From positions 62,001 to 126,000 of the forward strand of contig JADYYP010000024.1 of assembly GCA_020853575.1 (NCBI GenBank): DNA of 64,000 nucleotides, in the 5' to 3' direction. The notes under the pieces were generated by a model that ran no database searches, had not been told where the DNA came from, and saw only the letters and a program-made list of their open reading frames with translations. This document shows positions 34,684 to 44,155 of the stretch, in pieces. This DNA is from Planctomycetota bacterium. Its GTDB lineage: Bacteria > Planctomycetota > UBA1135 > GCA-002686595. How positions within the stretch are numbered: the first letter of the stretch is position 1; the number at the start of each line of letters is the position of its first letter. Both the position numbers and the translations under genes were made by a program.

Positions 34684-36548
34684 GTCGCACCGCGAAGACC
34701 AAGCGCAAGGTCGACGACGACCTCGACGAGACCCCGGAGGAATTCGTCGCCGGCAAGGCCTGGGATTCGAGCCTCGCGGCGCGACTGGCGCGCGAGGCAC
34801 GGCCCCACTGGAAGCTGTTCGCCGGTACGTTCGCGGTGCTCACGGCCTTGTTCGCGCTCGAGCTCGCAGGCCCCTGGATCCTGCGCAGCGCGATCGACGG
34901 TCCGGTGAGCTCCGCGATCGCAGCGCGCGCCGCGGATCCCGGCGCGGAGGTTTCGCAGGAGCACACCCGCGCGCTGTTGGGTTGGGCGCTGGCCTTCGCG
35001 CTGTGCACCGTGGCGACGACGATCTTCCGCTACCTCGAGGTGGCGCACCTCGGCCGCACCGGACAAACCGTGATCGCCGATCTGCGCGCCAAGGTCTTCA
35101 AGCACATCCAGACGCTCGAGCTCTCGTGGTTCGACAAGCGCCCGAGCGGTTCACTGGTGACGCGCGTCACGAGCGACATCGAGAACCTCAACGAGATGTT
35201 CACCTCGGGCCTGGTGACGTTGGGCTTCGACTTCGTGCGCATCCTGGTGCTGCTGGTGCTGTTGTTCGTGCTGCACTGGAAGTTGGCGCTGGTCGTGGCG
35301 CTGCTGATGCCGCTGCTGGTCGGTGTCAGCCTGGTGTTCCGCGGCGGCGCACGCAACGCGCACCGCGAAGTGCGCGCGCGACTCTCGCGTCTCAACGGCT
35401 ACCTGCAGGAAATGCTCTCCGGCGTCCGCGTGGTGCAGGTGTTCCGCCGCGAGCAGCGTGTCAGCGAGCGCTTCGCCGGCCTGCTCGAGCTGTACCTCGC
35501 GGCCAACGTGCGGACGATCTTGCTGTTCGCGTTGTTCTTCCCCGCGCTCGATTTGGTCGTCAACGGCATCCAAGCGGCCACGGTCTGGGTCGGCGGTTTG
35601 GACATCGCCTCGGGCGCTCTGCAGGTCGGCCTGTTCTTCCAGTTCTGGCTGTACGTCAACAAGCTGCTCGATCCCGTGCGCGAGTTGGGCGAGCGCTACA
35701 ACATCCTGCAGTCGGCCTTCGCCTCGTCCGAGCGCATCTTCCAGGTGCTCGACACCGCGCCGGCGATCCACAGTCCGGCCGCGCCCGTGCGCCCCACGGA
35801 GCTGCGCGGTCAGGTGCGCTTCGAGGGCGTCTCGTTCGAGTACCTGCCCGGCGTGCCCGTGCTCAAGAACGTCAGTTTCGAGATCCCGCCGGGTGCCACG
35901 GTCGCCGTCGTCGGCGCGACCGGCGCCGGCAAGTCGACGCTGGTCAACCTGCTCCTGCGCTTCTACGAGCCCAGCGCCGGCCGGATCACGATCGACGGCG
36001 TCGACCTGCGCGAGTTCGATCTGTCCCTGCTGCGCCGCCAGTTCGGCCTGGTGCTCCAGGAGGACTTCCTGTTCGCCGGAACCGTGCGCGAGAACTTGGT
36101 GATGGAACGCGAGGACGTCAGCGACGAGTCGCTGGAGCGAGCGCTCGAGGCCAGCCGCGCGGAGCTGGTCGTCGCGCGCTTGCCGGGCGGATTGCAAGCT
36201 CCTGTAGCGGAGCGCGGCGCCACCCTTTCGACCGGCGAACGGCAATTGCTCTCGATCGCGCGCGCGCTCGCCGGACGGCCGCGCATCGTGGTGCTCGACG
36301 AGGCCACCGCGAGCGTCGACTCCGCGACCGAGCAGCAGATCGAGGAAGCCCAGGACAACCTGCTCGCCGGACACTCGGCGCTGGTGATCGCGCACCGGCT
36401 GTCGACGGTGCGGCGCGCCGACCGGATCTTGGTGATGCACCGCGGCGAGTTGCGCGAGCAGGGAACGCACGACGAGTTGCTCAAGCGCGGCGGTGTCTAC
36501 GCGCGACTCTACACGCTGCAGTTCGCCGAGGAATCGAGCACGGCCTGA
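34680..36548 (+). CDS. ABC exporter half-transporter with degenerate signature (subunit B)
   Basis: 622 residues from the GTG at 34680, which overlaps the stop of the first half by 4 nt. After a charged N-terminal tail of about 30 residues come six helices and a nucleotide-binding domain: Walker A GATGAGKST starting at residue 412, Walker B LDE with catalytic Glu541, and signature LSTGE at 516-520 in place of LSGGQ. So the consensus site uses this subunit's Walker motifs with the LSGGQ of subunit A, and the degenerate site uses subunit A's Asp with this LSTGE. This is the known TM287/288, BmrCD and LmrCD pattern. Substrate is unknown; the M28 peptidase is co-oriented upstream. Confidence 0.9.
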   Translation: MSRTAKTKRKVDDDLDETPEEFVAGKAWDSSLAARLAREARPHWKLFAGTFAVLTALFALELAGPWILRSAIDGPVSSAIAARAADPGAEVSQEHTRALLGWALAFALCTVATTIFRYLEVAHLGRTGQTVIADLRAKVFKHIQTLELSWFDKRPSGSLVTRVTSDIENLNEMFTSGLVTLGFDFVRILVLLVLLFVLHWKLALVVALLMPLLVGVSLVFRGGARNAHREVRARLSRLNGYLQEMLSGVRVVQVFRREQRVSERFAGLLELYLAANVRTILLFALFFPALDLVVNGIQAATVWVGGLDIASGALQVGLFFQFWLYVNKLLDPVRELGERYNILQSAFASSERIFQVLDTAPAIHSPAAPVRPTELRGQVRFEGVSFEYLPGVPVLKNVSFEIPPGATVAVVGATGAGKSTLVNLLLRFYEPSAGRITIDGVDLREFDLSLLRRQFGLVLQEDFLFAGTVRENLVMEREDVSDESLERALEASRAELVVARLPGGLQAPVAERGATLSTGERQLLSIARALAGRPRIVVLDEATASVDSATEQQIEEAQDNLLAGHSALVIAHRLSTVRRADRILVMHRGELREQGTHDELLKRGGVYARLYTLQFAEESSTA

Positions 36549-36599
36549 CGCTAGCCGTCTTGTGCAACCTCGGGCGCGGCCCGAGAATCCGAGCTCGGA

Positions 36600-39389
36600 A
36601 TGGCTTCCCGCCGAGCTCGCCCGGACTCGCAGACCGACTCGCCCGCGTCCACGCCCGATCTCGGCGGGGTGCGCGCCTCCGAGTTCGCACGCACGCTGCT
36701 GGCGCAACTCGCGGGACGACGTGACGGTACTGCGCGCTACGCGCTCGGCGAGGAGATCGGCCGCGGTGGCATGGGGCGCGTGCTCGCCGCGCACGACCGC
36801 GACCTGCACCGCGACGTGGCCCTCAAGGTGATCCGCGAGGACAAGCTCGCCGCCGACGACAGCGACGACACGCACGCGCGCTCGATCCGCCTCGCGCGTT
36901 TCCTCGAGGAGGCTCAGGTCACGGGACAGCTCGATCATCCGGGCATCGTTCCGGTGCACGAGCTCGGCCTGGACGCGTCGGGACGCATGTTCTTCGCGAT
37001 GAAGCTGGTGCGCGGCGACGACCTGAGCCGCGTGCTCGAGTTCGCGCGCGAGGGCCTCGACGACTGGAGCGAGACGCGCGTCGTCGGCGTGTTGCTCAAG
37101 GTCTGCGAGGCCCTGGCGTACGCCCACGAAAAACGCGTGATCCACCGCGATCTCAAGCCCTCGAACATCCGCATCGGGCGCTTCGGCGCCGTGTACGTGA
37201 TGGACTGGGGCCTAGCTCGCGTTCTGGGGCGCGACGACGGGCGCGACCTGCGCGTGCGCGAGCTCGAGCCGGCGAGCTCCACCGCGCCGGTGTATTCCAG
37301 ACGCGCCGACTCGGAGGCTGAGAGCTCGCTCTTGCACACCGTCGACGGCACTCCGATCGGCACGCCGATGTTCATGTCGCCGGAGCAGGCCATGGGACGC
37401 GTCGATCGCATGGGGCCGCAGACCGACGTCTACGGAGTCGGCGCGATCCTCTACACTCTGCTCACGGGCCGCACGCCCTACGTCAGCCCGTTCACGCAGG
37501 TCGAGCCGCTGCAGATCGTGCAGTGGATCCGCGAGGGTCCGCCGGAGCCGGTGCTCGAGCTCGCGCCGCGCGCCACGCCCGAGTTGGTCGCGATCTGCGA
37601 GAAGGCCATGCAGCGCGATCCCGCCGCGCGCTACGCCGACATGTCCGAGCTCGCCGGCGAGCTGCGCAACTACCTCGAGTCGCGCGTCGTGCGCGCCTAC
37701 CGCTCGGGCCCGTGGACCGAGCTGCGCCTGTGGATTCGCCGCAACCGCGCCGTGGCCGCGAGCCTGGCGCTCGTGGGAATCACGCTGGCGGGTGCGACAA
37801 GCAGCGTGGCCTGGATGCAGTCGCTGCGCTCCGCAGAGGCCGAATTGCGGGTCGACGAGCTGAGTGCGGCGCAACTGCTCCGCAGCGCACCCCTGGCGAC
37901 AGCGCTCGACGCGAGCCGCGGGCACGTGCTCGACGATTGGCTGACGCACGCCCAGGCGCTCGCGGCCAAGACCGAGACCATCCAAGCCCGGTTGGAGTCC
38001 GTGCGCGAGAACGCGCTCGCGGCACGCCGCGCGGAGAGCATCGAGCGCGTGCCCGAGCCCGAGCTCTTGGAGAGCTTGCGCGAAGCGCGCGGCTGGCTCG
38101 CCGAGTTCGAGTATGGCCTGGACCTCGCCAAGGCAGCGCTCGCGAGCGGCGAACGCAGCGAGCGGATGCCCGATCCAGAGGATGCGGCTCGCCTCCTTCC
38201 AAGGGAGATCGAGTACTGGCGAGAGCGCGTCCGCGACCTCGAATGGCGCACCAAGGCTCGACCTGCGCTCGTCTTGCACGACGAAGGCGAACAACGCCGC
38301 TTCGACGCGCTGTTCCAGTTGGCGATCGATCTCGAGCGCTTGAGGCGCGACGCGATCCCGCGCATCGAGCAAAGACGCGAGCTCGCGCAGTCGCTGGCAA
38401 GTCTCGCCGAGCGCGATCCGGGTTCGGCCGCGAGTTGGAGGCTCGCGCTCGAGTCCATCACCAATCCTGTCGAGTGTCCCGCTTACCGCGCTGGAATCCC
38501 GGGGCTGGCGCCCATCGCGGGCCTGACACCACTGCGGCGCAACCCCGAAAGCGGACTGTGGGAGTTCTGGCACGTTGCGAGCGGAGCGCGACCGCAGCTC
38601 GACGACCGGGGCCGCTGGCGCATCGAGGCCGACACCGGAATTGTCCTGGTCCTGCTTCCGGCGGCGCTCGTCACGCTCGGCCGGCAGAGCACGGATCCCG
38701 CGGGAGAGCGCTACGAGGCGAGCGCGGACGACTCCTCGCGGCCCTGGAAGGCAAAGCTCGCGGCGTTCTTCGTCGGCGCGCACGAGCTCACCCAAGGCCA
38801 GTGGCTGGCGCTCGGCGGAGGGACGGAGAGCACGATCTTCGCGGGTCGCTTCGTGAACGGTGGACCGCGCACCTCGCGCTCCCATCCCGTCGAGTCCATC
38901 AGCTGGTACGAGGCCTGCGAGCGACTTGCGGCGGTCGGCCTGCAGCTGCCGACCGAGGCCCAACTCGAATACGCCGCGCGGGCAGGTTCCGAGCTCCCCT
39001 ACGTTGTCTCAGGCGACAGCTCCGCGCTCCAAGGTCGGGTCAATGCCATCGGCCGCGAGGCCGCGCCGCAAGCAGGCGGGGTCGACCGATACCCCTTCCA
39101 TTCGCCGGTCGGAGCGTTCGAACCCAACGCGTTCGGCCTGTACGACACCCTCGGAAACGTCGCGGAGTGGTGCGTCGACGACTACGTCGAGGTGAATCTC
39201 TCGGCGACGCCCGAACCCGGCACCGGACGGCGCAGCTCCGAGCGCCCCCGCTGGCGCGTGATCCGCGGAGGCGACTTCAACTCGAGCCTGGCGGAGCTCA
39301 GCGCGAGCTGGCGCTCTCAGTTCGATCCGCGCGCCCGCGACTCCGCGATCGGAATGCGCCCCGTCCTCATGCTCCAGGCTGCCCAGTGA
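36600..39389 (+). CDS. Transmembrane Ser/Thr kinase fused to a sulfatase-modifying (FGE-type) domain
   Basis: 929 residues. Hanks-type kinase at about residues 47-360: GRGGMGRV, Lys76, HRDLKPSN with Asp184, and DWG instead of DFG (Asp202). A membrane helix lies at about 382-404, then a helical, coiled-coil-like stretch (405-620). About residues 677-929 are an FGE/SUMF1-fold domain with PVESISWYEACERLA, LPTEAQLEYAARAG, GNVAEWCVDDY and VIRGGDFNSS. The active-site cysteine pair of formylglycine-generating enzymes is absent: the SSLAELSASWRSQF run has none. The domain is therefore probably a ligand-binding, C-type-lectin-like module. The kinase side should be active. The lipoprotein gene starts 10 bp later. 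Confidence 0.88.
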   Translation: MASRRARPDSQTDSPASTPDLGGVRASEFARTLLAQLAGRRDGTARYALGEEIGRGGMGRVLAAHDRDLHRDVALKVIREDKLAADDSDDTHARSIRLARFLEEAQVTGQLDHPGIVPVHELGLDASGRMFFAMKLVRGDDLSRVLEFAREGLDDWSETRVVGVLLKVCEALAYAHEKRVIHRDLKPSNIRIGRFGAVYVMDWGLARVLGRDDGRDLRVRELEPASSTAPVYSRRADSEAESSLLHTVDGTPIGTPMFMSPEQAMGRVDRMGPQTDVYGVGAILYTLLTGRTPYVSPFTQVEPLQIVQWIREGPPEPVLELAPRATPELVAICEKAMQRDPAARYADMSELAGELRNYLESRVVRAYRSGPWTELRLWIRRNRAVAASLALVGITLAGATSSVAWMQSLRSAEAELRVDELSAAQLLRSAPLATALDASRGHVLDDWLTHAQALAAKTETIQARLESVRENALAARRAESIERVPEPELLESLREARGWLAEFEYGLDLAKAALASGERSERMPDPEDAARLLPREIEYWRERVRDLEWRTKARPALVLHDEGEQRRFDALFQLAIDLERLRRDAIPRIEQRRELAQSLASLAERDPGSAASWRLALESITNPVECPAYRAGIPGLAPIAGLTPLRRNPESGLWEFWHVASGARPQLDDRGRWRIEADTGIVLVLLPAALVTLGRQSTDPAGERYEASADDSSRPWKAKLAAFFVGAHELTQGQWLALGGGTESTIFAGRFVNGGPRTSRSHPVESISWYEACERLAAVGLQLPTEAQLEYAARAGSELPYVVSGDSSALQGRVNAIGREAAPQAGGVDRYPFHSPVGAFEPNAFGLYDTLGNVAEWCVDDYVEVNLSATPEPGTGRRSSERPRWRVIRGGDFNSSLAELSASWRSQFDPRARDSAIGMRPVLMLQAAQ

Positions 39390-39399
39390 GACAAGACCA

Positions 39400-39984
39400 A
39401 TGATCGAAGCCCCGCACCTGCGTCGACTCGCCGTCCCCTTGCTCCCGCTTTTCGCGCTGGCTTCGTGCGTGGAAAGGCCGAGCGGCGCGAACTTCCAGGA
39501 GTTTGCCGAATCCAACTTCGGCGGAGTGAACTGCGTGGTCGAGATCCGTCCGCGGCCCAAGCAGGCTCCGACGCTGCTGGGCTTCCACTCGAACTCGAAC
39601 GACAAGACGCTCGTCATCGACGTCACCCCCAGCGGCACGGGCGATGTGGAGGCCACGGACCGACTGATTCCCGTGACCCTCGGTGACTCCACTGGCAACC
39701 CGATCAAGTTCGAAGGCATGGGCGAGCCCAAGGTCGCCGACTGGGAGCAACGGCCTTGGCGCGCGAAGTTCGAGTCCGCTGGCGCAGACAAGGTCAAGGT
39801 CACGATCTCGTCGTTCGCGAGAGTCGGACTTCGGTTCGTGGGGACCACCACGCTGTCGACGACCTCTCCGTCCGGCGCTCCGACTTGGAGTTACCCGATC
39901 AGTCACAGCACGGCGATCACATTCGAGTCCTTCAAGGCCAGCTTGAACAAGCAGGTCGTGATCTTCTCGCTCGTGGGGTCGTAG
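39400..39984 (+). CDS. Lipoprotein of unknown function downstream of the kinase-FGE gene
   Basis: 194 residues. The lipobox LASC (Cys23) follows a hydrophobic stretch, so it is an outer- or inner-membrane lipoprotein. The mature part is beta-rich and contains one other cysteine (VNCVVEI). I recognise no domain. Only 10 bp separate it from the kinase gene, and both have a less extreme GC content than the rest of the window, so the pair probably forms one unit, perhaps as ligand or accessory factor for the extracytoplasmic FGE-type domain. It converges on the glycosyltransferase at 40051. Confidence 0.65.
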   Translation: MIEAPHLRRLAVPLLPLFALASCVERPSGANFQEFAESNFGGVNCVVEIRPRPKQAPTLLGFHSNSNDKTLVIDVTPSGTGDVEATDRLIPVTLGDSTGNPIKFEGMGEPKVADWEQRPWRAKFESAGADKVKVTISSFARVGLRFVGTTTLSTTSPSGAPTWSYPISHSTAITFESFKASLNKQVVIFSLVGS

Positions 39985-40050
39985 CCAACTGCGGGTCAAC
40001 GACATTCGCCACCCTGGGCCAAATGCCCGCGGGGCGCATCGAACGTTCCC

Positions 40051-42021
40051 TCAGCGCCTCGCCCGGAATTGCGCGAGGAGCGCGGAGAGCTCGGGGTCGG
40101 GGGCTTCGGCGAGCAGACCTTCGACCACTGCGATCGCATCGTCGAGGCGCGCTCGGCGCGTGGGCGCGTCCGGCGCGAGCATGGCTCGCTCGGCGACGCA
40201 CACGGCCAGGCGCCGCCGCAGGTCGCGATCGTCGGCATCGAAGGCCAACGCCGCGCGGTAGCGCTCCTCGGCCTCGCTCCACTGACCGAGATACTGGCGG
40301 ATCGCGCCATCGAGCACGTGGGCGCGGAAGCGTTCCTGCGCGGTGCCGCGCAGCTCCGCGCCCTCGAGCCTGCGCAGCGCCGACTCGATCCACAGCGCCG
40401 GCCGCTCGGGCATGCGGCTCGCGCGCTGCGCGCGATCGAGCTCCGCGCGCGCTCGGCGGTACTCGAGCTCGGCCGCCACGACCTGCACGCGCGCACTCCC
40501 GGCGCGGCGCGCGACCAAGCCGTCGACGATCGGCGCCGCGGCCTCGACATCGCCCTCGCTCAACAGTGCGACCGCATAGTTGAAGTCGCGCTCGTCGAAA
40601 TCGGACTCGCGCTCGTCCTGCGGCATCACAGGCATCAACACCAGCGCGCCCGCGAGCGCCAGCGCTGGCACCACCAGCACGCTGCGCGCCGCGCCGCCGC
40701 GCAGCGCGTTCAGCGCGAAGCCCGCGAACGGCGCGAGCAACGCGACCAGCGGCAGTCGAATGCGCTCCGAAGTCACGGTCAACACCACCGTGCCGAGGTA
40801 CGAAAGCGCCACCAGCGCGACCTCGCCCGCCGCCGCGGCGTCCTGCGCCTGTGCCTCGCGCGCTCGACGGCTCACGGCGAACACCAGCAGGCCCGCGATG
40901 CCCAGCGTGCCCACCCACGCGAAGTCCGGCCACGGAAGTGCGAGCAGCGGCACGAAGCGCGCGTCCCACTCGATGAAGTGGTTGTCGGGCACCTCGTAGG
41001 CGCCGAGGGTCAAGCGCAGCTTGCGCACCAGGATGCGCGCGTGCTCCAGCGGATGCTCGGCCATCGAGGCCAGCGCCGCGCGCAGCCAGAACGAGCTCGT
41101 CTCGGTCGCGTCCAGCTCGCGCCCCGCGCGCCGACTCGCCTCGCGCCGCCAATCCCCGGCCTCGTGCTCCGGTATGCCGCGCACCCAGGCGAACTCGGTG
41201 GCGATCCCGTACGGATTGTCGAGGTTGTTGCCGCCATAGACATTGGTGCCCGCGCCGCTCGTGGAGAGCACGAAGCGCCCGCCGACATGCTGGTTGCGCA
41301 GCGCCACCGGGACGAGCACGCAGCAGGCCCCGAGCACGAAGGCGACGCTCGAAACCGCCGCCGCGCGGCTCGCGCGACGCGCTGCGAGAGCGCGCGCGAT
41401 CGGCCACAGCGCGAACGCGGGCAGCAAGACCAACATGTTGCCGCGCAACAGCGCGCCTAGCGCGCCCAAGACCCCGAGAGCGAGCCAGCTCGAAAGTGCG
41501 GCGGGACGCAGCCTCCCGTGCTCGTCGCGCGCGCGCGTGGCGACCAGCAGCGCCGCGAACCCGAGCAGCGCCAACGAGAACAAGCTCTCCTTGAGGAGCA
41601 GCGCGGTGAACCAGATCGCGGGACCGTGCAGAGCGAGCAGCACACCCGCGCACCAACCCGCGAAGCGTCCGAACAGGCGCGCCGCCAGCGCGGCTCCGAG
41701 CGCGACCGTCGCCGCTCCGACGCAGGCCTGGAGCAGGCGAGCGGCATGGCGTTCCTCGGTCGGCGTCTCGCCCGCGAGCGCATAGCTGGCCCCGAGCAGG
41801 TACGGATAGAGCGGCTCCTGGAAGAAGATCTCGCGTCCGAGCCACTCGCCGCCCGCGATCTCGCGCGCCCAGCCGTCGTAGCTCTCCTCGTCGATCCCTG
41901 GCCGATCGGCGAGCGGGTGCGAGCGCTCGTAGTCGACCACGAACGCCACCCGCAGCGCGAGCGCCACCAGGAACAACGCGAGCAACGCGGGCCAGCGCAG
42001 CCGAGTGTGCTGCTCGCTCAT
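40051..42021 (-). CDS. GT39-like (PMT/ArnT-type) membrane glycosyltransferase with C-terminal TPR region
   Basis: 656 residues. The N-terminal 440 residues have about ten hydrophobic segments and the GT39/PMT layout: a first helix followed by an acidic loop (DRPGIDEESYDGWAREIA) and the EIFFQEPLYPY run. The catalytic acids of this fold sit in that loop. The last 190 residues are soluble and helical with TPR-like alternation (NYAVALLSEGDVEAAAPIVDGL, YLGQWSEAEERYRAALAFDADD). By fold it transfers a sugar from a polyprenyl-phosphate donor to a lipid or protein on the periplasmic face. It overlaps the GT2 gene by 4 nt and is the last of a five-gene coupled operon. Donor and acceptor are unknown. 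Confidence 0.8.
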   Translation of the reverse strand: MSEQHTRLRWPALLALFLVALALRVAFVVDYERSHPLADRPGIDEESYDGWAREIAGGEWLGREIFFQEPLYPYLLGASYALAGETPTEERHAARLLQACVGAATVALGAALAARLFGRFAGWCAGVLLALHGPAIWFTALLLKESLFSLALLGFAALLVATRARDEHGRLRPAALSSWLALGVLGALGALLRGNMLVLLPAFALWPIARALAARRASRAAAVSSVAFVLGACCVLVPVALRNQHVGGRFVLSTSGAGTNVYGGNNLDNPYGIATEFAWVRGIPEHEAGDWRREASRRAGRELDATETSSFWLRAALASMAEHPLEHARILVRKLRLTLGAYEVPDNHFIEWDARFVPLLALPWPDFAWVGTLGIAGLLVFAVSRRAREAQAQDAAAAGEVALVALSYLGTVVLTVTSERIRLPLVALLAPFAGFALNALRGGAARSVLVVPALALAGALVLMPVMPQDERESDFDERDFNYAVALLSEGDVEAAAPIVDGLVARRAGSARVQVVAAELEYRRARAELDRAQRASRMPERPALWIESALRRLEGAELRGTAQERFRAHVLDGAIRQYLGQWSEAEERYRAALAFDADDRDLRRRLAVCVAERAMLAPDAPTRRARLDDAIAVVEGLLAEAPDPELSALLAQFRARR

Positions 42022-43052
42022 CGGCGCGCGGTCTCCCACGCTTCACCCAGAGCTTGGCGCGCCTCGAGGCTCTGCGCGACCTCGATGCGCGAACGCACGA
42101 TCCGCAGCAACACCCACAGCGGCGCCCCGAGCGCGCCCAGGACACTGATCACGGCGAGCGCCGCCCGCGGCCCCCACCACAGGCCCGCGAGCCCCGTCGC
42201 GAGCAGCGGCACGACGCTCCAGGCCGCGCTCGGACGCGCCGCGCGAAGGTAGGCGCGCGCTTGGCGACGCGCGAGCCAACCACCGGCCGTGCGCAGCTCG
42301 GCGATCCGCGGATGGCGCAGGAACTGCACGAACGCACGCGCTCGACGCACGCTCTGGCGCTCGCGCTCCGCGCCGCGCGGCGCGCGCATCTCGAAGAACT
42401 CGGCCCCGGCCACGCGCCGGATCACTCCCCCCTTGCAGCGCACCTGGAGCATCAGGTCGAGGTCGTCCGCCGCGACGTTCGGTGTCGGGTGGAGCTCGAG
42501 CTCGCGGCGCCACGCCATCCACTGCCCCTGCACGCTGAAGAGCAAGCCCAGGCGCGACTCGAGCGCGCGCACGGCGTTGGCGAAGCGGTCGTAGAGCGCG
42601 GCGTCGGAGCGCGGCGCGGCAGGCGAGCCCTCCTCGGGAACCTGCACGACGAAACGCTGCGCTCCGCTGGCCATCGCGAGGCGCGGCTCGGCCTCGAAGG
42701 CGCGCGCGAATGCGGTGAGCGCGCCGTGCGCGACGACGACGTCCGCATCCGTAAGCACGACCAGCGCGACTTCCGGGCGCAATTCGCGCAGACCGGACTC
42801 GATCGCACCGCCCTTGCCCGCTCGCAGCGCGTTCGCGACGACGCGCACGCGAACGCGAACGCGGAGTGCGTCGAAGTGGATCAGCTCGCGGTTGGCGTGC
42901 TGGGCGGTCCCATCACTCGAGCCGTCGTCGACCACGATCAAGTCGTGTGGTGCGCCGCGCTCGGGCCATTCGCAGGCCGCGAGATTGCGCAACTTGCGCT
43001 CGATCACCGCGGCCTCGTTGCGACACGGGACGATCACGCCGAGGGTCGTCAT
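42018..43052 (-). CDS. GT2-family glycosyltransferase with C-terminal membrane segments
   Basis: 344 residues. GT-A fold: VIVPCRNEAAVIERKLRNL, VVDDGSSDGT and LTDADVVV (DxD equivalent), then a QxxRW-like region replaced by RRELELHPTPNV. Two hydrophobic segments near residues 280-325 anchor it. The stretch around residue 65 contains a short Arg-Val alternation (RVRVRVRVV) encoded by a GC-rich tandem run. By family it adds a sugar to a polyprenyl phosphate or other acceptor on the cytoplasmic face, which fits the downstream GT39. Overlaps of 4 nt with both neighbours show tight coupling. Confidence 0.85.
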   Translation of the reverse strand: MTTLGVIVPCRNEAAVIERKLRNLAACEWPERGAPHDLIVVDDGSSDGTAQHANRELIHFDALRVRVRVRVVANALRAGKGGAIESGLRELRPEVALVVLTDADVVVAHGALTAFARAFEAEPRLAMASGAQRFVVQVPEEGSPAAPRSDAALYDRFANAVRALESRLGLLFSVQGQWMAWRRELELHPTPNVAADDLDLMLQVRCKGGVIRRVAGAEFFEMRAPRGAERERQSVRRARAFVQFLRHPRIAELRTAGGWLARRQARAYLRAARPSAAWSVVPLLATGLAGLWWGPRAALAVISVLGALGAPLWVLLRIVRSRIEVAQSLEARQALGEAWETARR

Positions 43053-44155
43053 CGCGCGCCCAGGATCCCGCGCGCCAGCCGCGGCCACGCGCGCTTGTTG
43101 AACAACACGTTGTCGGCCTGCGCGCACTCCCACGTGCACGAGCAGCGCGTGGCCACGATCTCTCGCCGCAGTCGCTCGGCCTCGGCGCCATTCCACAGGC
43201 GTCCGAGATCCCACTCGACGCCGTTCAGGTTCCCCAACTCGCGCCCGAGCATCTCGCACGGCTGCACCGAGCCGTTCTCGAAGATCACCGCGGACAACCG
43301 GCCGGCGGTGCACGGCAAGTGCCGCGATGCATCGCCACGCGCGACGCGCTCGACGTGCTCGTACATCGCGGCATCGCGCGCGCGGGCGACGCGTGCCAGC
43401 GGGAAGTCGAAGTACGGCAAGCGCCCCTGTTGGAGCAGCCGTGCCTTGGCCGCGACCAGCTCGGCGTAGCGCGCGAGGTCGACGTCGAGCAAGTGGCGCT
43501 CGAGCGCATCGCCGCGCGCCAAGTTGAGTGTCGCGTTGTCGGGGTGCAGCTCGTCGACCAGCTCTCCGAGGTGCGCTGCGAGCTGGTCTTGATTCTCGCG
43601 CGTCAGGGTCACCAGGATCCCGATGCCAAAGCGCTCCGCTAGCGCCTTCCCCACGCGTGAGCGCAGCTCGTGCAACGCCACGACCGAGCGCCGCGCGCGC
43701 TCGTGGCCACCGGGGACCTGACGGATCGAGTCGTGGATCGCCGGAGGGCCGTCGAAGGACACCGCGACCGACAGGAACGTGTCCGGGTTCTCGTCGAGCA
43801 TGCGCTCGATGGCTTCCTGCATGCGCCCCTCGACCAGACCGTTGGTGGGGATCGCCAGGTGGCGCAGCCCGCGCGCGCCGAAAGACCGCGCCAGTGCAGG
43901 AAGGTCGCGCCGCAGGAACGGCTCGCCACCCCCGAAGCTGACCCACAGCAGTGGACCGAGACGCGCCGCGCTGGCGGCCAAGAGCTCGACTTGCTCCGGC
44001 GTCGGCCCAGGCAGCGCCGCGGCCACTTCCTTCCAATGGAAGCAATGGCGACAACGTGCATTGCACGCACCGGTCACGAACAACGTGAGATGCAGCGGAG
44101 GTCCGCGTCGCGCGAAGCCGCGCAGCGCGAAACTGGCGTAACGCAGGGCGTTCAC
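43049..44155 (-). CDS. Radical SAM protein with SPASM/Twitch-like cysteines in a glycosyltransferase operon
   Basis: 368 residues from the GTG at 44155. The radical SAM cluster is Cys31, Cys35, Cys38 (CNARCRHC), followed by SFGGGEPFLRRDL and IPTNGL, the standard GGEP and TNG core motifs. Late cysteines occur in LPCTAG, VQPCEMLG and a C-S-C-TWE-C group, suggesting one auxiliary cluster. Gene order places it between two PH-domain membrane proteins and two glycosyltransferases, with 4-nt overlaps on each side. It may modify a sugar, lipid or peptide acceptor of that pathway. I can assign no specific reaction. Confidence 0.85.
   Translation of the reverse strand: MNALRYASFALRGFARRGPPLHLTLFVTGACNARCRHCFHWKEVAAALPGPTPEQVELLAASAARLGPLLWVSFGGGEPFLRRDLPALARSFGARGLRHLAIPTNGLVEGRMQEAIERMLDENPDTFLSVAVSFDGPPAIHDSIRQVPGGHERARRSVVALHELRSRVGKALAERFGIGILVTLTRENQDQLAAHLGELVDELHPDNATLNLARGDALERHLLDVDLARYAELVAAKARLLQQGRLPYFDFPLARVARARDAAMYEHVERVARGDASRHLPCTAGRLSAVIFENGSVQPCEMLGRELGNLNGVEWDLGRLWNGAEAERLRREIVATRCSCTWECAQADNVLFNKRAWPRLARGILGAR

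Noticed and set aside
36600..39389. Formylglycine-generating activity for sulfatase maturation
   Set aside because: The catalytic cysteines are missing from the FGE-type domain and no sulfatase gene is in the window.
42835..42870. Short GC-rich tandem run encoding alternating Arg-Val in the GT2 gene
   Set aside because: Only about four units long, in frame and probably neutral; too small to treat as a functional repeat.
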